This document shows positions 44,050 through 52,752 of a DNA stretch of 64,000 nucleotides, one piece after another. Source of the stretch: Bacteroidales bacterium (GTDB lineage Bacteria > Bacteroidota > Bacteroidia > Bacteroidales > UBA932). Numbering within the stretch: the first letter of the stretch is position 1; the number at the start of each line of letters is the position of its first letter. The notes beneath the pieces are model-generated. The model ran no database searches, had not been told where the DNA came from, and worked only from the letters and a program-made list of their open reading frames with translations. The translations under genes and the position numbers were made by a program. The DNA lies in contig JAILIM010000103.1 of assembly GCA_024695285.1 (NCBI GenBank), positions 28,046-92,045 of the forward strand. The letters run 5' to 3'.

Positions 44050-44397
44050 ATGGAGAAGACCTGGAAGATACAAGATCTGGGACAGGGGTTGAAAAACAGC
44101 TTCCGCGCCATACTGAAGGGCGAGTTTCTGCTCCGCCTCAACGTCGGGCGCTACTTCATCCATATCGTATATACATTCTTCCTCATAGCGATGGTCATAT
44201 GGATCTCGCTGATGATAGAATCCACGATGACGAAAGTGGAGCGCAACAAGGCAATACTCCACGAACTCGAAATCGTCCACACCCAGAAGACCTTCGACGT
44301 GGTCAAGCTGACCCGCAGGTCCACGGTGAATGACATGCTGCAACAAATGGGGTCCAAGGTCACAGAACCGGCCGACCCGGCAACCAGGCTGAAGTAA
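44050..44397 (+). CDS. ftsL: Cell division protein FtsL-like
   Basis: Single-pass division protein of 115 residues: cytoplasmic N-terminus, one membrane span (YFIHIVYTFFLIAMVIWISLM) and a periplasmic coiled-coil stretch (ESTMTKVERNKAILHELEIV). Sequence is poorly conserved in the family, so the call rests on topology, size and its place between rsmH and ftsI, where Bacteroidetes ftsL lies. Confidence 0.85.
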   Translation: MEKTWKIQDLGQGLKNSFRAILKGEFLLRLNVGRYFIHIVYTFFLIAMVIWISLMIESTMTKVERNKAILHELEIVHTQKTFDVVKLTRRSTVNDMLQQMGSKVTEPADPATRLK

Positions 44398-44399
44398 AA

Positions 44400-46280
44400 A
44401 TGGAAGTGAACACGGCCAATATCAAGAAGAACCGTGACCGCATCGGAGTCATACTCTATGTGGTCTACGTGCTGCTGCTGCTCGCTTCCGTGCTGCTGTT
44501 CGCGAAGATAGTGGGCATTCAACTGTTCTTCAAGCCGGATCCCAAGATTGAGAGCGCACTGACCCCGGGGAGCCGTCCCCGTGCCATCGAGCCCGTGCGC
44601 GGCAACATCATAGACTGCAACGGACGCCTCCTGGCTATGTCCTGCCCGACCTACCAGATCGCAATGGACTGCACCGTGATGCGTGAAGAGTTTGCAAAAG
44701 ACAAAGAAAAAGGCGCCACCAGGGAAGAACAGTGGCTCGCCAAGGCGAAGGAGCTCAGCGTGGAGCTCGCCAAGGTCTTCCCCGACAAGACCGCCGACCA
44801 GTACTGGCAGTTGATTTCCAATGGCCGCAAGAGCGGGAAAAAATACCTCCGCCTCGGCAAGCCGGTGGATCGTAATCTATATAACCGTATCGTCAAATTC
44901 CCGCTCTTCCGTGAAGGACGGTACCGCGGCGGCTTGATTGCCGAACCTCAAAACGTTCGCATCTATCCCTACGGCAAGCTGGCCCGCCGCACCATCGGTT
45001 TTGTCAGGAACAATCGATCCGACGTGGGAAACACCCACGTCGGACTGGAGGGAAAATTCAACTACGTCCTCCACGGCCAGGAGGGCAAGGAATGGCTTAA
45101 AGTCACCGACTACGGCCGCGTGCTCGACAACGACAGCACCAAGACCCGTCCCCAGGACGGCAAGGACATCCGCACCACCCTCAACATTGATTACCAGGAC
45201 ATTGCATGGCGCTCGCTTTACGATGAGATCAAGGCTGAAGACGACCTGGAAGGCGCCTGCCTGGTGCTGATGGAGAGCTCCACCGGTGCCATCAGGGCAA
45301 TGGTTAACCTCTACCGCGACGCCAATTCCTCCGACTTCGAGGAGGTCAGCAACATGGCCATCGGGCGCGCGATGGAGCCCGGCTCCGTGTTCAAGACCGT
45401 GACGCTCATGCAGGTGCTCTCCGACGGCTACATCAAGAGCCTGGAGGAGACCATCCCCACCAACCACGGCAACTTCAACGTCAAGGGCATGCGTCCCGAC
45501 GACCACATTCCCGACTTCGAGCGCAAGCACAACACCAGGGAAATCTCCATCATCGACGGATTCAAGATTTCCTCCAACTACGTGTTCGGCACCCTTGCTG
45601 TCAAAAACTACGGCAAGAAGCCCATCCGCTTCATTGAGAACATCCACAGTTACAAGCTTGGCGAAGCCTTCGACTTCGACCTCGAAGGCCTTGCCGCACC
45701 GACCATACCGTCCCCGAAAGACAAGAACCGCTACTGGAGCATGAGCGACCTGGCCGTCATGGGTTACGGCTACGGCACTCGCGAAACGCCCCTCCACATA
45801 CTCTGCTTCTACAATGCCATCGCCAACAAGGGCAAGATGATGAAGCCCTACCTTGTCGAAGACATAGAGCTTAACGGAGTGGTCAAGGAGCGCCGCGGCC
45901 CCGCCCTGATGTCCACCATCTGCAGCCGCGCCGTCGCCGACACCATCACGCGCGCGCTCAAGGCGGTGACCGAGGAAGGCACAGCCAAGCGCCTCAAGGA
46001 CGCCCGCTGCGCCGTGGCCGGCAAGACCGGCACATCGTTCGGCACCTACCAGGGCGGCGGCTACACCGACTCCAGCGGCAAGCGCAAGTACCAGGGCACC
46101 TTCGTGGGATTCTTCCCCGCCGACGACCCGAAGTACAGCGTGATCTGCACCGTGTTCAGCAAGCCCACCAACAAGCAGTTCCAGGGCGGCGGCATACCCG
46201 CCAGGGCCATTAAGAGCCTTGTGGGCGGCATATACAGCATAGATCCTTGCTTCCAACCGACTTTAATCGCAGCGAAATGA
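44400..46280 (+). CDS. ftsI: Septal peptidoglycan transpeptidase (FtsI/PBP3)
   Basis: Cross-links septal peptidoglycan in the periplasm. The 626-residue protein has an N-terminal membrane anchor (VLLLLASVLLFAKIVG), the class B dimerisation domain starting RGNIIDCNGRLLA, and the transpeptidase domain with SVFK (Ser329-Lys332), SSN (391-393) and KTG (542-544). It ends soon after the catalytic domain with no PASTA domain. ATGA overlap with murE. Confidence 0.95.
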   Translation: MEVNTANIKKNRDRIGVILYVVYVLLLLASVLLFAKIVGIQLFFKPDPKIESALTPGSRPRAIEPVRGNIIDCNGRLLAMSCPTYQIAMDCTVMREEFAKDKEKGATREEQWLAKAKELSVELAKVFPDKTADQYWQLISNGRKSGKKYLRLGKPVDRNLYNRIVKFPLFREGRYRGGLIAEPQNVRIYPYGKLARRTIGFVRNNRSDVGNTHVGLEGKFNYVLHGQEGKEWLKVTDYGRVLDNDSTKTRPQDGKDIRTTLNIDYQDIAWRSLYDEIKAEDDLEGACLVLMESSTGAIRAMVNLYRDANSSDFEEVSNMAIGRAMEPGSVFKTVTLMQVLSDGYIKSLEETIPTNHGNFNVKGMRPDDHIPDFERKHNTREISIIDGFKISSNYVFGTLAVKNYGKKPIRFIENIHSYKLGEAFDFDLEGLAAPTIPSPKDKNRYWSMSDLAVMGYGYGTRETPLHILCFYNAIANKGKMMKPYLVEDIELNGVVKERRGPALMSTICSRAVADTITRALKAVTEEGTAKRLKDARCAVAGKTGTSFGTYQGGGYTDSSGKRKYQGTFVGFFPADDPKYSVICTVFSKPTNKQFQGGGIPARAIKSLVGGIYSIDPCFQPTLIAAK

Positions 46281-47761
46281 AACTGAGCGAAATCATAAAG
46301 GATTGCGGAGTCGTCTCCATAAAGGGCGGCACCGGGATTGACATCCAGGACGTGACCAACGATTCCAGGAAGGTGCGTCCCGGCAGCCTGTTCGTCGCCG
46401 TGAACGGTTGCGGCAACGACGGGCGCGCCTACATAACGAAGGCCATCGAGAACGGAGCATCCGCCGTGATGTCCGAGGAGATCCTTCGCTCCGCTCAGGA
46501 TGACAAAAAGGGCCAGGATGACAACGTCACCTTTGTCACCGTCGAAAGCAGCCGCAGGGCGGTGGCGATCGCGGCCGACAACTTCTACGGCCACCCGAGC
46601 CGCAAGCTCAAGCTCGTGGGAATCACCGGCACCAACGGCAAGACCACGACCGTGACCCTGCTCTACCGCCTGTTCCGCAGCCTCGGCTACGAATGCGGCC
46701 TGCTCTCAACCATAGCCAATTACGTGGGCTCCGAGCGACTGGAGACCGCCAACACCACCTCCGACCCCCTGACCATAAACTCCCTGCTGGCCAGGATGGT
46801 GGACGCCGGATGCGACTACTGCTTCATGGAGGTCAGTTCCATAGGGGTGGAGCAGGAGCGTGTCACGGGTCTGGATTTCAAGGTCGGAATCTTCTCCAAC
46901 CTCACCCACGACCACCTCGACTACCACGGCACCTTCGCCGAGTACCTGCGCTGCAAGAAGCTCTTCTTCGACCGCCTGGGTCCGGAAGCCGTGGCAATCA
47001 CCAACATAGACGACAAGCACGGCGACGTGATGCTGCAAAACACCGCCGCCGCAAAGGTCACCTACTCCTGCCGCGGAATCGCCGACCACAGCTGCCGCAT
47101 ACTCGAACAAAGCTTCGAGGGAATGCTGCTCCGCATCGACGGCTCCGAGGTCTGGACCCGCCTGATCGGCACCCACAACGCCTACAACCTGCTGGCAATC
47201 TACTGCGCCGCCATAGCGCTCGGCGCCCCCAAGGACGAGGTGCTCGTGGCCCTCAGCGCCCTGGAGTCGGCTCCCGGCAGGCTCGAGACCATCGCCGGCC
47301 CGAGAGGCCTCTGCGCAGTCATCGACTACGCCCACACCCCCGACGCCATGGAGAACGTGCTCAAGACCCTCCGCGACGTCGCGCCCGAGAAGAACCTCGT
47401 GTGCCTCTTCGGCTGCGGCGGCGACCGCGACCGCACCAAGCGCCCCGAGATGGCCGCAGTGGCCGAGAAATGGGCTGACCGCATATTCGTGACTTCCGAC
47501 AATTCCCGCACCGAGAAGACCGCCGACATCCTTGAGGACATACGCAAGGGCTTCTCCCCTGCCGGAATCGCCAAATCCGTGTTCATCGAAGACCGCAAGG
47601 AGGCCATACGCGCCGCCATAATGCTTTCGCCCGACGGCAGCACCATACTGCTTGCAGGCAAAGGCCACGAGACCTATCAGATAATAGGCACCGAAAAGAG
47701 ACATTTTGATGAAAAAGAAATAGTTAAGGAGATTTTCACGCAATGCTGTACCACCTTGTAG
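46277..47761 (+). CDS. murE: UDP-MurNAc-tripeptide synthetase with in-frame repeat insertion
   Basis: Adds the third peptide residue to UDP-MurNAc-L-Ala-D-Glu. Of 494 residues: N-terminal UDP-binding domain (VTNDSRKVRPGSLFVAVNG), P-loop GITGTNGKTTT, EVSSIGVEQ, NLTHDHLDYHG, and the C-terminal GCGGDRDRTKRPEM. The diaminopimelate-selecting DNPR motif reads DNSR here, keeping the Arg, so meso-DAP is still the likely substrate. Residues about 68-77 (ILRSAQDD) are encoded by a 27-nt dispersed repeat, and a partial second copy follows (GQDD). It starts at the ATGA junction with ftsI; an in-frame ATG further up lies inside ftsI. Confidence 0.95.
   Translation: MKLSEIIKDCGVVSIKGGTGIDIQDVTNDSRKVRPGSLFVAVNGCGNDGRAYITKAIENGASAVMSEEILRSAQDDKKGQDDNVTFVTVESSRRAVAIAADNFYGHPSRKLKLVGITGTNGKTTTVTLLYRLFRSLGYECGLLSTIANYVGSERLETANTTSDPLTINSLLARMVDAGCDYCFMEVSSIGVEQERVTGLDFKVGIFSNLTHDHLDYHGTFAEYLRCKKLFFDRLGPEAVAITNIDDKHGDVMLQNTAAAKVTYSCRGIADHSCRILEQSFEGMLLRIDGSEVWTRLIGTHNAYNLLAIYCAAIALGAPKDEVLVALSALESAPGRLETIAGPRGLCAVIDYAHTPDAMENVLKTLRDVAPEKNLVCLFGCGGDRDRTKRPEMAAVAEKWADRIFVTSDNSRTEKTADILEDIRKGFSPAGIAKSVFIEDRKEAIRAAIMLSPDGSTILLAGKGHETYQIIGTEKRHFDEKEIVKEIFTQCCTTL
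46479..46505. repeat. 27-nt dispersed repeat inside murE
   Basis: Begins AGATCCTTCGCTCCGC and ends TCAGGATGACA; its reverse complement matches the copies at 12343, 12407 and 19859. Because the unit is 27 nt it adds nine codons without a frameshift. GGCCAGGATGACA at 46511-46523 is a partial second copy. Confidence 0.85.
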
Positions 47762-48900
47762 AATGGCTTAAGAGCCTCGGAGTCACTTTCCCCGGTATGG
47801 GATTGATGCATTACCTGTCTTTCAGGGCAATGCTGGCCGTCGTGATAAGTATGCTTATAGCATTCTTCGCGGGCGGGCGCATAATCCGCTGGCTCCGCAA
47901 GCACCAGATCGGCGAGGACATCCGTGACCTCGGACTCGAAGGACAGATGCAGAAGAAGGGCACCCCCACCATGGGCGGCCTGATCATCATCGTGTCCCTG
48001 CTCGGCTCCGTGCTGCTCGTCTGCCGCCTGGACAGCATCTACACCATCCTGCTGGTAGTCACCACAGTATGGTGCGGCGGAATCGGTTTCCTCGACGACT
48101 ACATCAAGGTGTTCAAGCACAGGAAGGAGGGCCTGAGCGAAAAGGGCAAGCTCGTGCTCCAGTTCGGCCTCGGCCTCGTGGTGGCCCTGACCGTGTGCAT
48201 CAGCCCCGACATCCCCACCGACCGCCTGATCACCACCATCCCCTTCGTGAAGGCCCACGAGTTCGATTATTCCTGGCTCTCCCCCTTCCACGGACAGCTG
48301 GGCGTCTATTGCTCATGGGGCATCTACATGCTGATGATAATAGTGGTCACGCTCGCCTGCTCCAACGGCACCAACCTCACCGACGGCATGGACGGCCTCG
48401 CCAGCGGCACATCGGCTATCGTGGGTGTGACCATCGGCGTGATGGCCTGGCTGAGCGGCGACGTGCTAGACGCCAGGTACCTCAACATCATGTACATACC
48501 CGGCTCCGGCGAAGTGGCCATATTCATGGCGGCTTTCGTGGGCGCCCTCATAGGCTTCCTCTGGTACAACACCTTCCCTGCCCAGGTGTTCATGGGCGAC
48601 TCGGGAAGCCTCACCATCGGCGGCATCATCGGAGTGAGCGCAGTGCTCATCCGCAAGGAGCTCATACTCCCTCTCCTGTGCGGCATTTTCCTGATGGAAA
48701 GCCTGTCTGTGATCATACAGCGCACATATTTCAAACACACGAAGAAGAAATACGGAGAGGGACGCAGGGTGTTCCTGATGGCTCCCCTCCACCACCACTA
48801 TCAGAAAAAAGGAATCCCGGAGCCCCGCATCGTGACGCGCTTCTGGATCATAGGAATAATATTGGCCGTATCGACACTGGCGATACTGAAGATAAGATAA
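47743..48900 (+). CDS. mraY: Phospho-MurNAc-pentapeptide transferase
   Basis: Makes lipid I from UDP-MurNAc-pentapeptide and undecaprenyl phosphate at the inner membrane. Of 385 residues with about ten spans. Motifs: KKGTPTMGGLIII, FLDDYIKVFKHRKEGLSEKGK (catalytic Asp pair), TNLTDGMDGLASG, FMGDSGSL and the C-terminal APLHHHYQKKGIPE. Overlaps murE by 19 nt. Confidence 0.96.
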   Translation: MLYHLVEWLKSLGVTFPGMGLMHYLSFRAMLAVVISMLIAFFAGGRIIRWLRKHQIGEDIRDLGLEGQMQKKGTPTMGGLIIIVSLLGSVLLVCRLDSIYTILLVVTTVWCGGIGFLDDYIKVFKHRKEGLSEKGKLVLQFGLGLVVALTVCISPDIPTDRLITTIPFVKAHEFDYSWLSPFHGQLGVYCSWGIYMLMIIVVTLACSNGTNLTDGMDGLASGTSAIVGVTIGVMAWLSGDVLDARYLNIMYIPGSGEVAIFMAAFVGALIGFLWYNTFPAQVFMGDSGSLTIGGIIGVSAVLIRKELILPLLCGIFLMESLSVIIQRTYFKHTKKKYGEGRRVFLMAPLHHHYQKKGIPEPRIVTRFWIIGIILAVSTLAILKIR

Positions 48901-48903
48901 GAG

Positions 48904-50247
48904 ATGGCAAGAGTCGTTGTTTTAGGCGGAGCTGAAAGCGGCGTGGGTGCCGCAGTGCTCGCGAAAGTTAAAGGATTCGACGTGTTCCTGTCCGACAACG
49001 GGAGCATAAAGGACGAATATGCAAAGACGCTGCGCGACTGGGATATCCCGTTCGAGCAGGGAGGCCACACGGCAGAGCTCATACTGAACGCCGACGAGGT
49101 GGTCAAGAGCCCCGGCATACCCTCCACCGCCCCCATGGTGAAGGCACTCGCCGCCCAGGGCACGCACATCGTGTCCGAAATCGAATTCGCTTCCCGTTAC
49201 GACAGCGCCAGGAAGATATGCATCACCGGCTCCAACGGCAAGACCACGACCACTTCCCTGATCCATTACCTGCTCAAGGAAGCCGGCCTCAACGTGGGCC
49301 TCGGCGGCAACATCGGCAAGAGCTACGCCCTCCAGGTGGCGACTGAGAAGCACGACTACTATGTGCTGGAAATCAGCAGCTTCCAGCTTGACGACACCTA
49401 CGATTTCAGGCCGGATATCGCCGTGATCACCAATATCACCCCCGACCACCTCGACCGCTACGACCACAACATGGAGAACTACGTCAGGGCCAAGTTCAAG
49501 ATCACGCGCAACCTCCGTCCCGAGGACTGCTTCATCTTCGACTCCGACGACGCCATCACCATCGAGCACCTCAGCAAGATAGTGCTCCACGCCAAGATGC
49601 TGCCGTTCACCCAGGAGAAGAAGGACCTCAAGCAGGGCGCCTGGCTCGACGGCAACCGCATCATCGTCCGCTACGAGCAGAGCGACAGTGAAATCTACCT
49701 CCGCGAGCTGGCTCTCGGCGGAAGGCACAACATATACAATTCAATGGCAGCGGCGCTGGCCGCCAAGGCCTCCGGCATCGAGGACGAAGTCATACGCAAT
49801 TCCCTGAAGAGCTTCTCCCCCATCGAACACCGCCTCGAGCCCGTGCTCAGCATACGCGACGTCATGTACATCAACGACTCCAAGGCCACCAACATCGACT
49901 CCGCCTGGTATGCACTCGAATGCCAGACCCGTCCGGTGGTGTGGATCGTGGGCGGCACCGACAAGGGCAACGACTACAGCGTGCTCTTCGACCTGGTGCG
50001 CGAGAAGGTTAAGGCCATCGTTTGCCTGGGCGTGGACAACAGCAAGATCCACGCTGCATTCGAAGGTATCGTGGGCAAGGAAAACATCGTGGACACGCTC
50101 AGCGCCGAAGAGGCCGTGCAGGTGTCCAGCAAGATAGCAAGTTCCGGAGACGTGGTGCTGCTCAGCCCCTGCTGCGCAAGCTTCGACCTCTTCGAGAACT
50201 ATGAAGACCGAGGAAAGAAATTCAAGGACGCAGTGAGAAAACTGTAA
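48904..50247 (+). CDS. murD: UDP-MurNAc-L-alanine:D-glutamate ligase
   Basis: Cytoplasmic ligase adding D-Glu. The 447-residue protein begins with a Rossmann-like VVLGGAESGVGAAVLAK, then KSPGIPSTAPMV, P-loop ITGSNGKTTTTSLIH, NITPDHLDRYDHNM, HNIYNSMAAALAAKASG, IEHRLEPV and YINDSKATN. Three nt after mraY. Confidence 0.96.
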   Translation: MARVVVLGGAESGVGAAVLAKVKGFDVFLSDNGSIKDEYAKTLRDWDIPFEQGGHTAELILNADEVVKSPGIPSTAPMVKALAAQGTHIVSEIEFASRYDSARKICITGSNGKTTTTSLIHYLLKEAGLNVGLGGNIGKSYALQVATEKHDYYVLEISSFQLDDTYDFRPDIAVITNITPDHLDRYDHNMENYVRAKFKITRNLRPEDCFIFDSDDAITIEHLSKIVLHAKMLPFTQEKKDLKQGAWLDGNRIIVRYEQSDSEIYLRELALGGRHNIYNSMAAALAAKASGIEDEVIRNSLKSFSPIEHRLEPVLSIRDVMYINDSKATNIDSAWYALECQTRPVVWIVGGTDKGNDYSVLFDLVREKVKAIVCLGVDNSKIHAAFEGIVGKENIVDTLSAEEAVQVSSKIASSGDVVLLSPCCASFDLFENYEDRGKKFKDAVRKL

Positions 50248-50249
50248 TT

Positions 50250-51632
50250 ATGTCGGACAAGAAACGTACAGTCTGGAACTTCTTCGACCGTATCGAAGGT
50301 GACAAGGTGGTCTGGATCATCGCCCTGATGCTGATCCTGTTCTCCATCGTGTGCATCTTCTCGTCGACGTCCCGCCTCCTGGAAGGGACCCAGACCCGTA
50401 TCGACATTGTCCGCAGCCAGCTCTTCGTGGTGCTGGGCGGCCTCGCCCTCATCATCGTGTGCTACAACATCAAGAGCATCAAGTTCTTCCGCTGGCTCTC
50501 GAAGTGGGGATTCCTGCTGTCGTTCGTGCTGCTTGCCCTGCTTCTCAGCAAGATCAACACGCCGTTCCTCCGTTCCATCGAGCTCAACGGCGCCCGCCGT
50601 ATCCTGCAGTTAGCAGGCTTCCAGGTCCACGTGTTCGAGGTGGTCAAGGTGGCCATGGTCATGTACCTTGCCTGGGCGCTGGACGCCATCAAGAAGAAGG
50701 AACTGAAATGGCCGGTGAAGGAAATCTGGAAGAAGATTGCATATATCTACGCGCCGTTCCTGGTGACCATTATAATGATCATTCCCGGCAGCAACTCGGC
50801 TGCGCTGTTCATCGGCGGCATCATGTTCATCGTGATACTGCTGGGCGGCGGCAATCTTCGCGACATGGCCATCCTGGGCGCTGCCGCTGTGGTGCTGATA
50901 GGCGCGTGCTGGGGCATTTATGAGATCAGCGGCCACAAGTATATGGACCGCATTGGAACGGCCCTCAGCCGCATCAGCAACAGTGAGGACTGGGAGCAGA
51001 AGGTCATCGACGCCCGTCCCGGTTCGGATGAATACTACAAGGCCCTGGACAAGATACGCCAGCCCTACAGCGCAAAGATCGCCATCAAGGAAGGCGGCGT
51101 CCTGGGGAAGGGCCCCGGTCAGAGCACGCAGCGCTACGTGGTGCCGGATATTTCGGAAGACTATATGTACAGCTTTATCATAGAGGAATACGGACTGTGG
51201 GGAGCGCTGATCGTGATATTCCTGTATGTGTCGCTGCTGGCGAGGGGTTCCATCATCGTGCGCAACTGCGGGAAGGACCTCTATGCGAAAATAAGCGTGG
51301 CGGGCCTGTGCCTGCTGATCACCGGACAGGCGTTCCTGCATATGTTCGTGAATGCCGACATAGGTCCGATGACGGGCCAGACGCTGCCACTGATAAGCCA
51401 CGGCAACAGCGCGTTCCTGTGCTTCAGCCTGGCATTCGGCATCATCCTGTCCTTCAGCCGTATAGCTCAGAGGAGGATAGAGAAGGAGCAGCGTGACGCC
51501 CAGCCTCTGATCGAGCTGAAGGAGAACGTGCAGGCAGGACTTGATGACCTCGACGCATTCGAAAGCGGCGAAGCGCCCGAAGACCTGCAGGAAATTGAAC
51601 TGACAGACGAAATGAACGACTATGGAGTATAG
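50250..51632 (+). CDS. ftsW: Septal peptidoglycan polymerase FtsW
   Basis: SEDS glycosyltransferase that polymerises lipid II at the septum with FtsI. Of 460 residues with about ten membrane spans (IIALMLILFSIVCIFSSTS near the N-terminus). SEDS motifs include GARRILQLAGFQVHVFEVVK, GQSTQRYVVPDISEDYMYSF and GMTGQTLPLISHGNSAF (as GPMTGQTLPLISHGNSA). The long acidic cytoplasmic tail is typical of Bacteroidetes. The neighbouring dcw genes favour FtsW over RodA. Overlaps murG by 11 nt. Confidence 0.94.
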   Translation: MSDKKRTVWNFFDRIEGDKVVWIIALMLILFSIVCIFSSTSRLLEGTQTRIDIVRSQLFVVLGGLALIIVCYNIKSIKFFRWLSKWGFLLSFVLLALLLSKINTPFLRSIELNGARRILQLAGFQVHVFEVVKVAMVMYLAWALDAIKKKELKWPVKEIWKKIAYIYAPFLVTIIMIIPGSNSAALFIGGIMFIVILLGGGNLRDMAILGAAAVVLIGACWGIYEISGHKYMDRIGTALSRISNSEDWEQKVIDARPGSDEYYKALDKIRQPYSAKIAIKEGGVLGKGPGQSTQRYVVPDISEDYMYSFIIEEYGLWGALIVIFLYVSLLARGSIIVRNCGKDLYAKISVAGLCLLITGQAFLHMFVNADIGPMTGQTLPLISHGNSAFLCFSLAFGIILSFSRIAQRRIEKEQRDAQPLIELKENVQAGLDDLDAFESGEAPEDLQEIELTDEMNDYGV

Positions 51633-52752
51633 AAAGATAAGGGTAATCATCAGCGGCGGCGGCACCGGCGGGCACATTTTCCCGGCAGTGTCGATAGCCA
51701 GGAAGCTCAAGGAAGTGAATCCTGAGAGCGAGATCCTCTTTGTCGGCGCCCAGGGCAAGATGGAGATGGAGAAGGTGCCCCGTGAAGGCTTCGAAATCAT
51801 CGGCCTGCCCATAGTGGGGCTCCAGAGGCAGCTGACGCTTCGCAACGTGGCGAACGATGTCCAGGTCCCGTTCAAGTTTTTCGGCAGCATTGCGAAAGCC
51901 CGCCGCATCATTAAGGAATTCAAGCCCGAAATCGCGGTCGGAGTGGGCGGCTACGCCAGCGCTCCCCTGCTGATGGCGGCGACCCGCATGCACATCCCAG
52001 CCCTCATCCAGGAGCAGAACGGTTTCGCCGGGCTGACCAACAAGATGCTGGGCAAGAAAGTACAGAGCATCTGCGTGGCATACGAAGGCATGGAGCGCTT
52101 CTTCCCCGCAGACAAGATCATACTCAGCGGCAACCCAATCAGGCCGGAGATGCATCCATACTCCGAGGCCGAGAAGCGCGAAGGCCTGGAATTCTACGGG
52201 TTCGACCCTGCCAAGCGCCACATCCTCATCGTGGGCGGCAGCCTTGGCAGCGGCACGCTCAACAAGGCCATGAAGTCATGGATTGAGGCGGGATGCCCCG
52301 GCGGAGAGGACGTGGAGGTGCTCTGGCAGTGCGGAAAATACTACAAAGCCGGAATCGACGCCTTCATGGAAGGGCGCGAGGTGCCGGGTGTGATCCACAG
52401 CGATTTCATATCGCGCATGGACCTCGCCTATGCCATGGCCGACGTCATAGTGAGCCGTAGCGGCGCGTCTTCCGTGTCGGAGATCTGCGCAACCGCGAAG
52501 GCCGCCGTGTTCGTGCCTTCTCCCAACGTGGCGGAAGACCACCAGACCCATAATGCCATGGCTCTGGTTCGCAGGGATGCCGCCCTCCTGGTTCCCGACG
52601 CGGAGGCTCAGGAGAAACTCCTCTCCACGGCGCTGGCCCTGGTCCACGACCCGGCACGAATCGCCGAAATAGAAAAGAACGCAGCCGCTATGGCACTGCC
52701 CGACGCTGCGCAGACCATAGTGGATGAAATATACAAGATACTGTCAAAATGA
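51622..52752 (+). CDS. murG: UDP-GlcNAc:lipid I N-acetylglucosaminyltransferase
   Basis: Adds GlcNAc to lipid I to make lipid II at the cytoplasmic face. GT28 enzyme of 376 residues: ISGGGTGGHIFPAVSIA glycine loop, GVGGYASAPLL, QEQNGFAGLTNKML, LIVGGSLGSGTLN and ISRSGASSVSE-type VSRSGASSVSEICATAK for UDP-GlcNAc binding. ATGA overlap with murC. Confidence 0.96.
   Translation: MEYRKIRVIISGGGTGGHIFPAVSIARKLKEVNPESEILFVGAQGKMEMEKVPREGFEIIGLPIVGLQRQLTLRNVANDVQVPFKFFGSIAKARRIIKEFKPEIAVGVGGYASAPLLMAATRMHIPALIQEQNGFAGLTNKMLGKKVQSICVAYEGMERFFPADKIILSGNPIRPEMHPYSEAEKREGLEFYGFDPAKRHILIVGGSLGSGTLNKAMKSWIEAGCPGGEDVEVLWQCGKYYKAGIDAFMEGREVPGVIHSDFISRMDLAYAMADVIVSRSGASSVSEICATAKAAVFVPSPNVAEDHQTHNAMALVRRDAALLVPDAEAQEKLLSTALALVHDPARIAEIEKNAAAMALPDAAQTIVDEIYKILSK

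Noticed and set aside
44877..46256. Long minus-strand frame opposite ftsI (459 codons), and similar ones opposite carB, murE and ftsW
   Set aside because: Low-complexity Gly/Ala/Val/His-rich translations without homology, a GC-codon artefact of the real genes.
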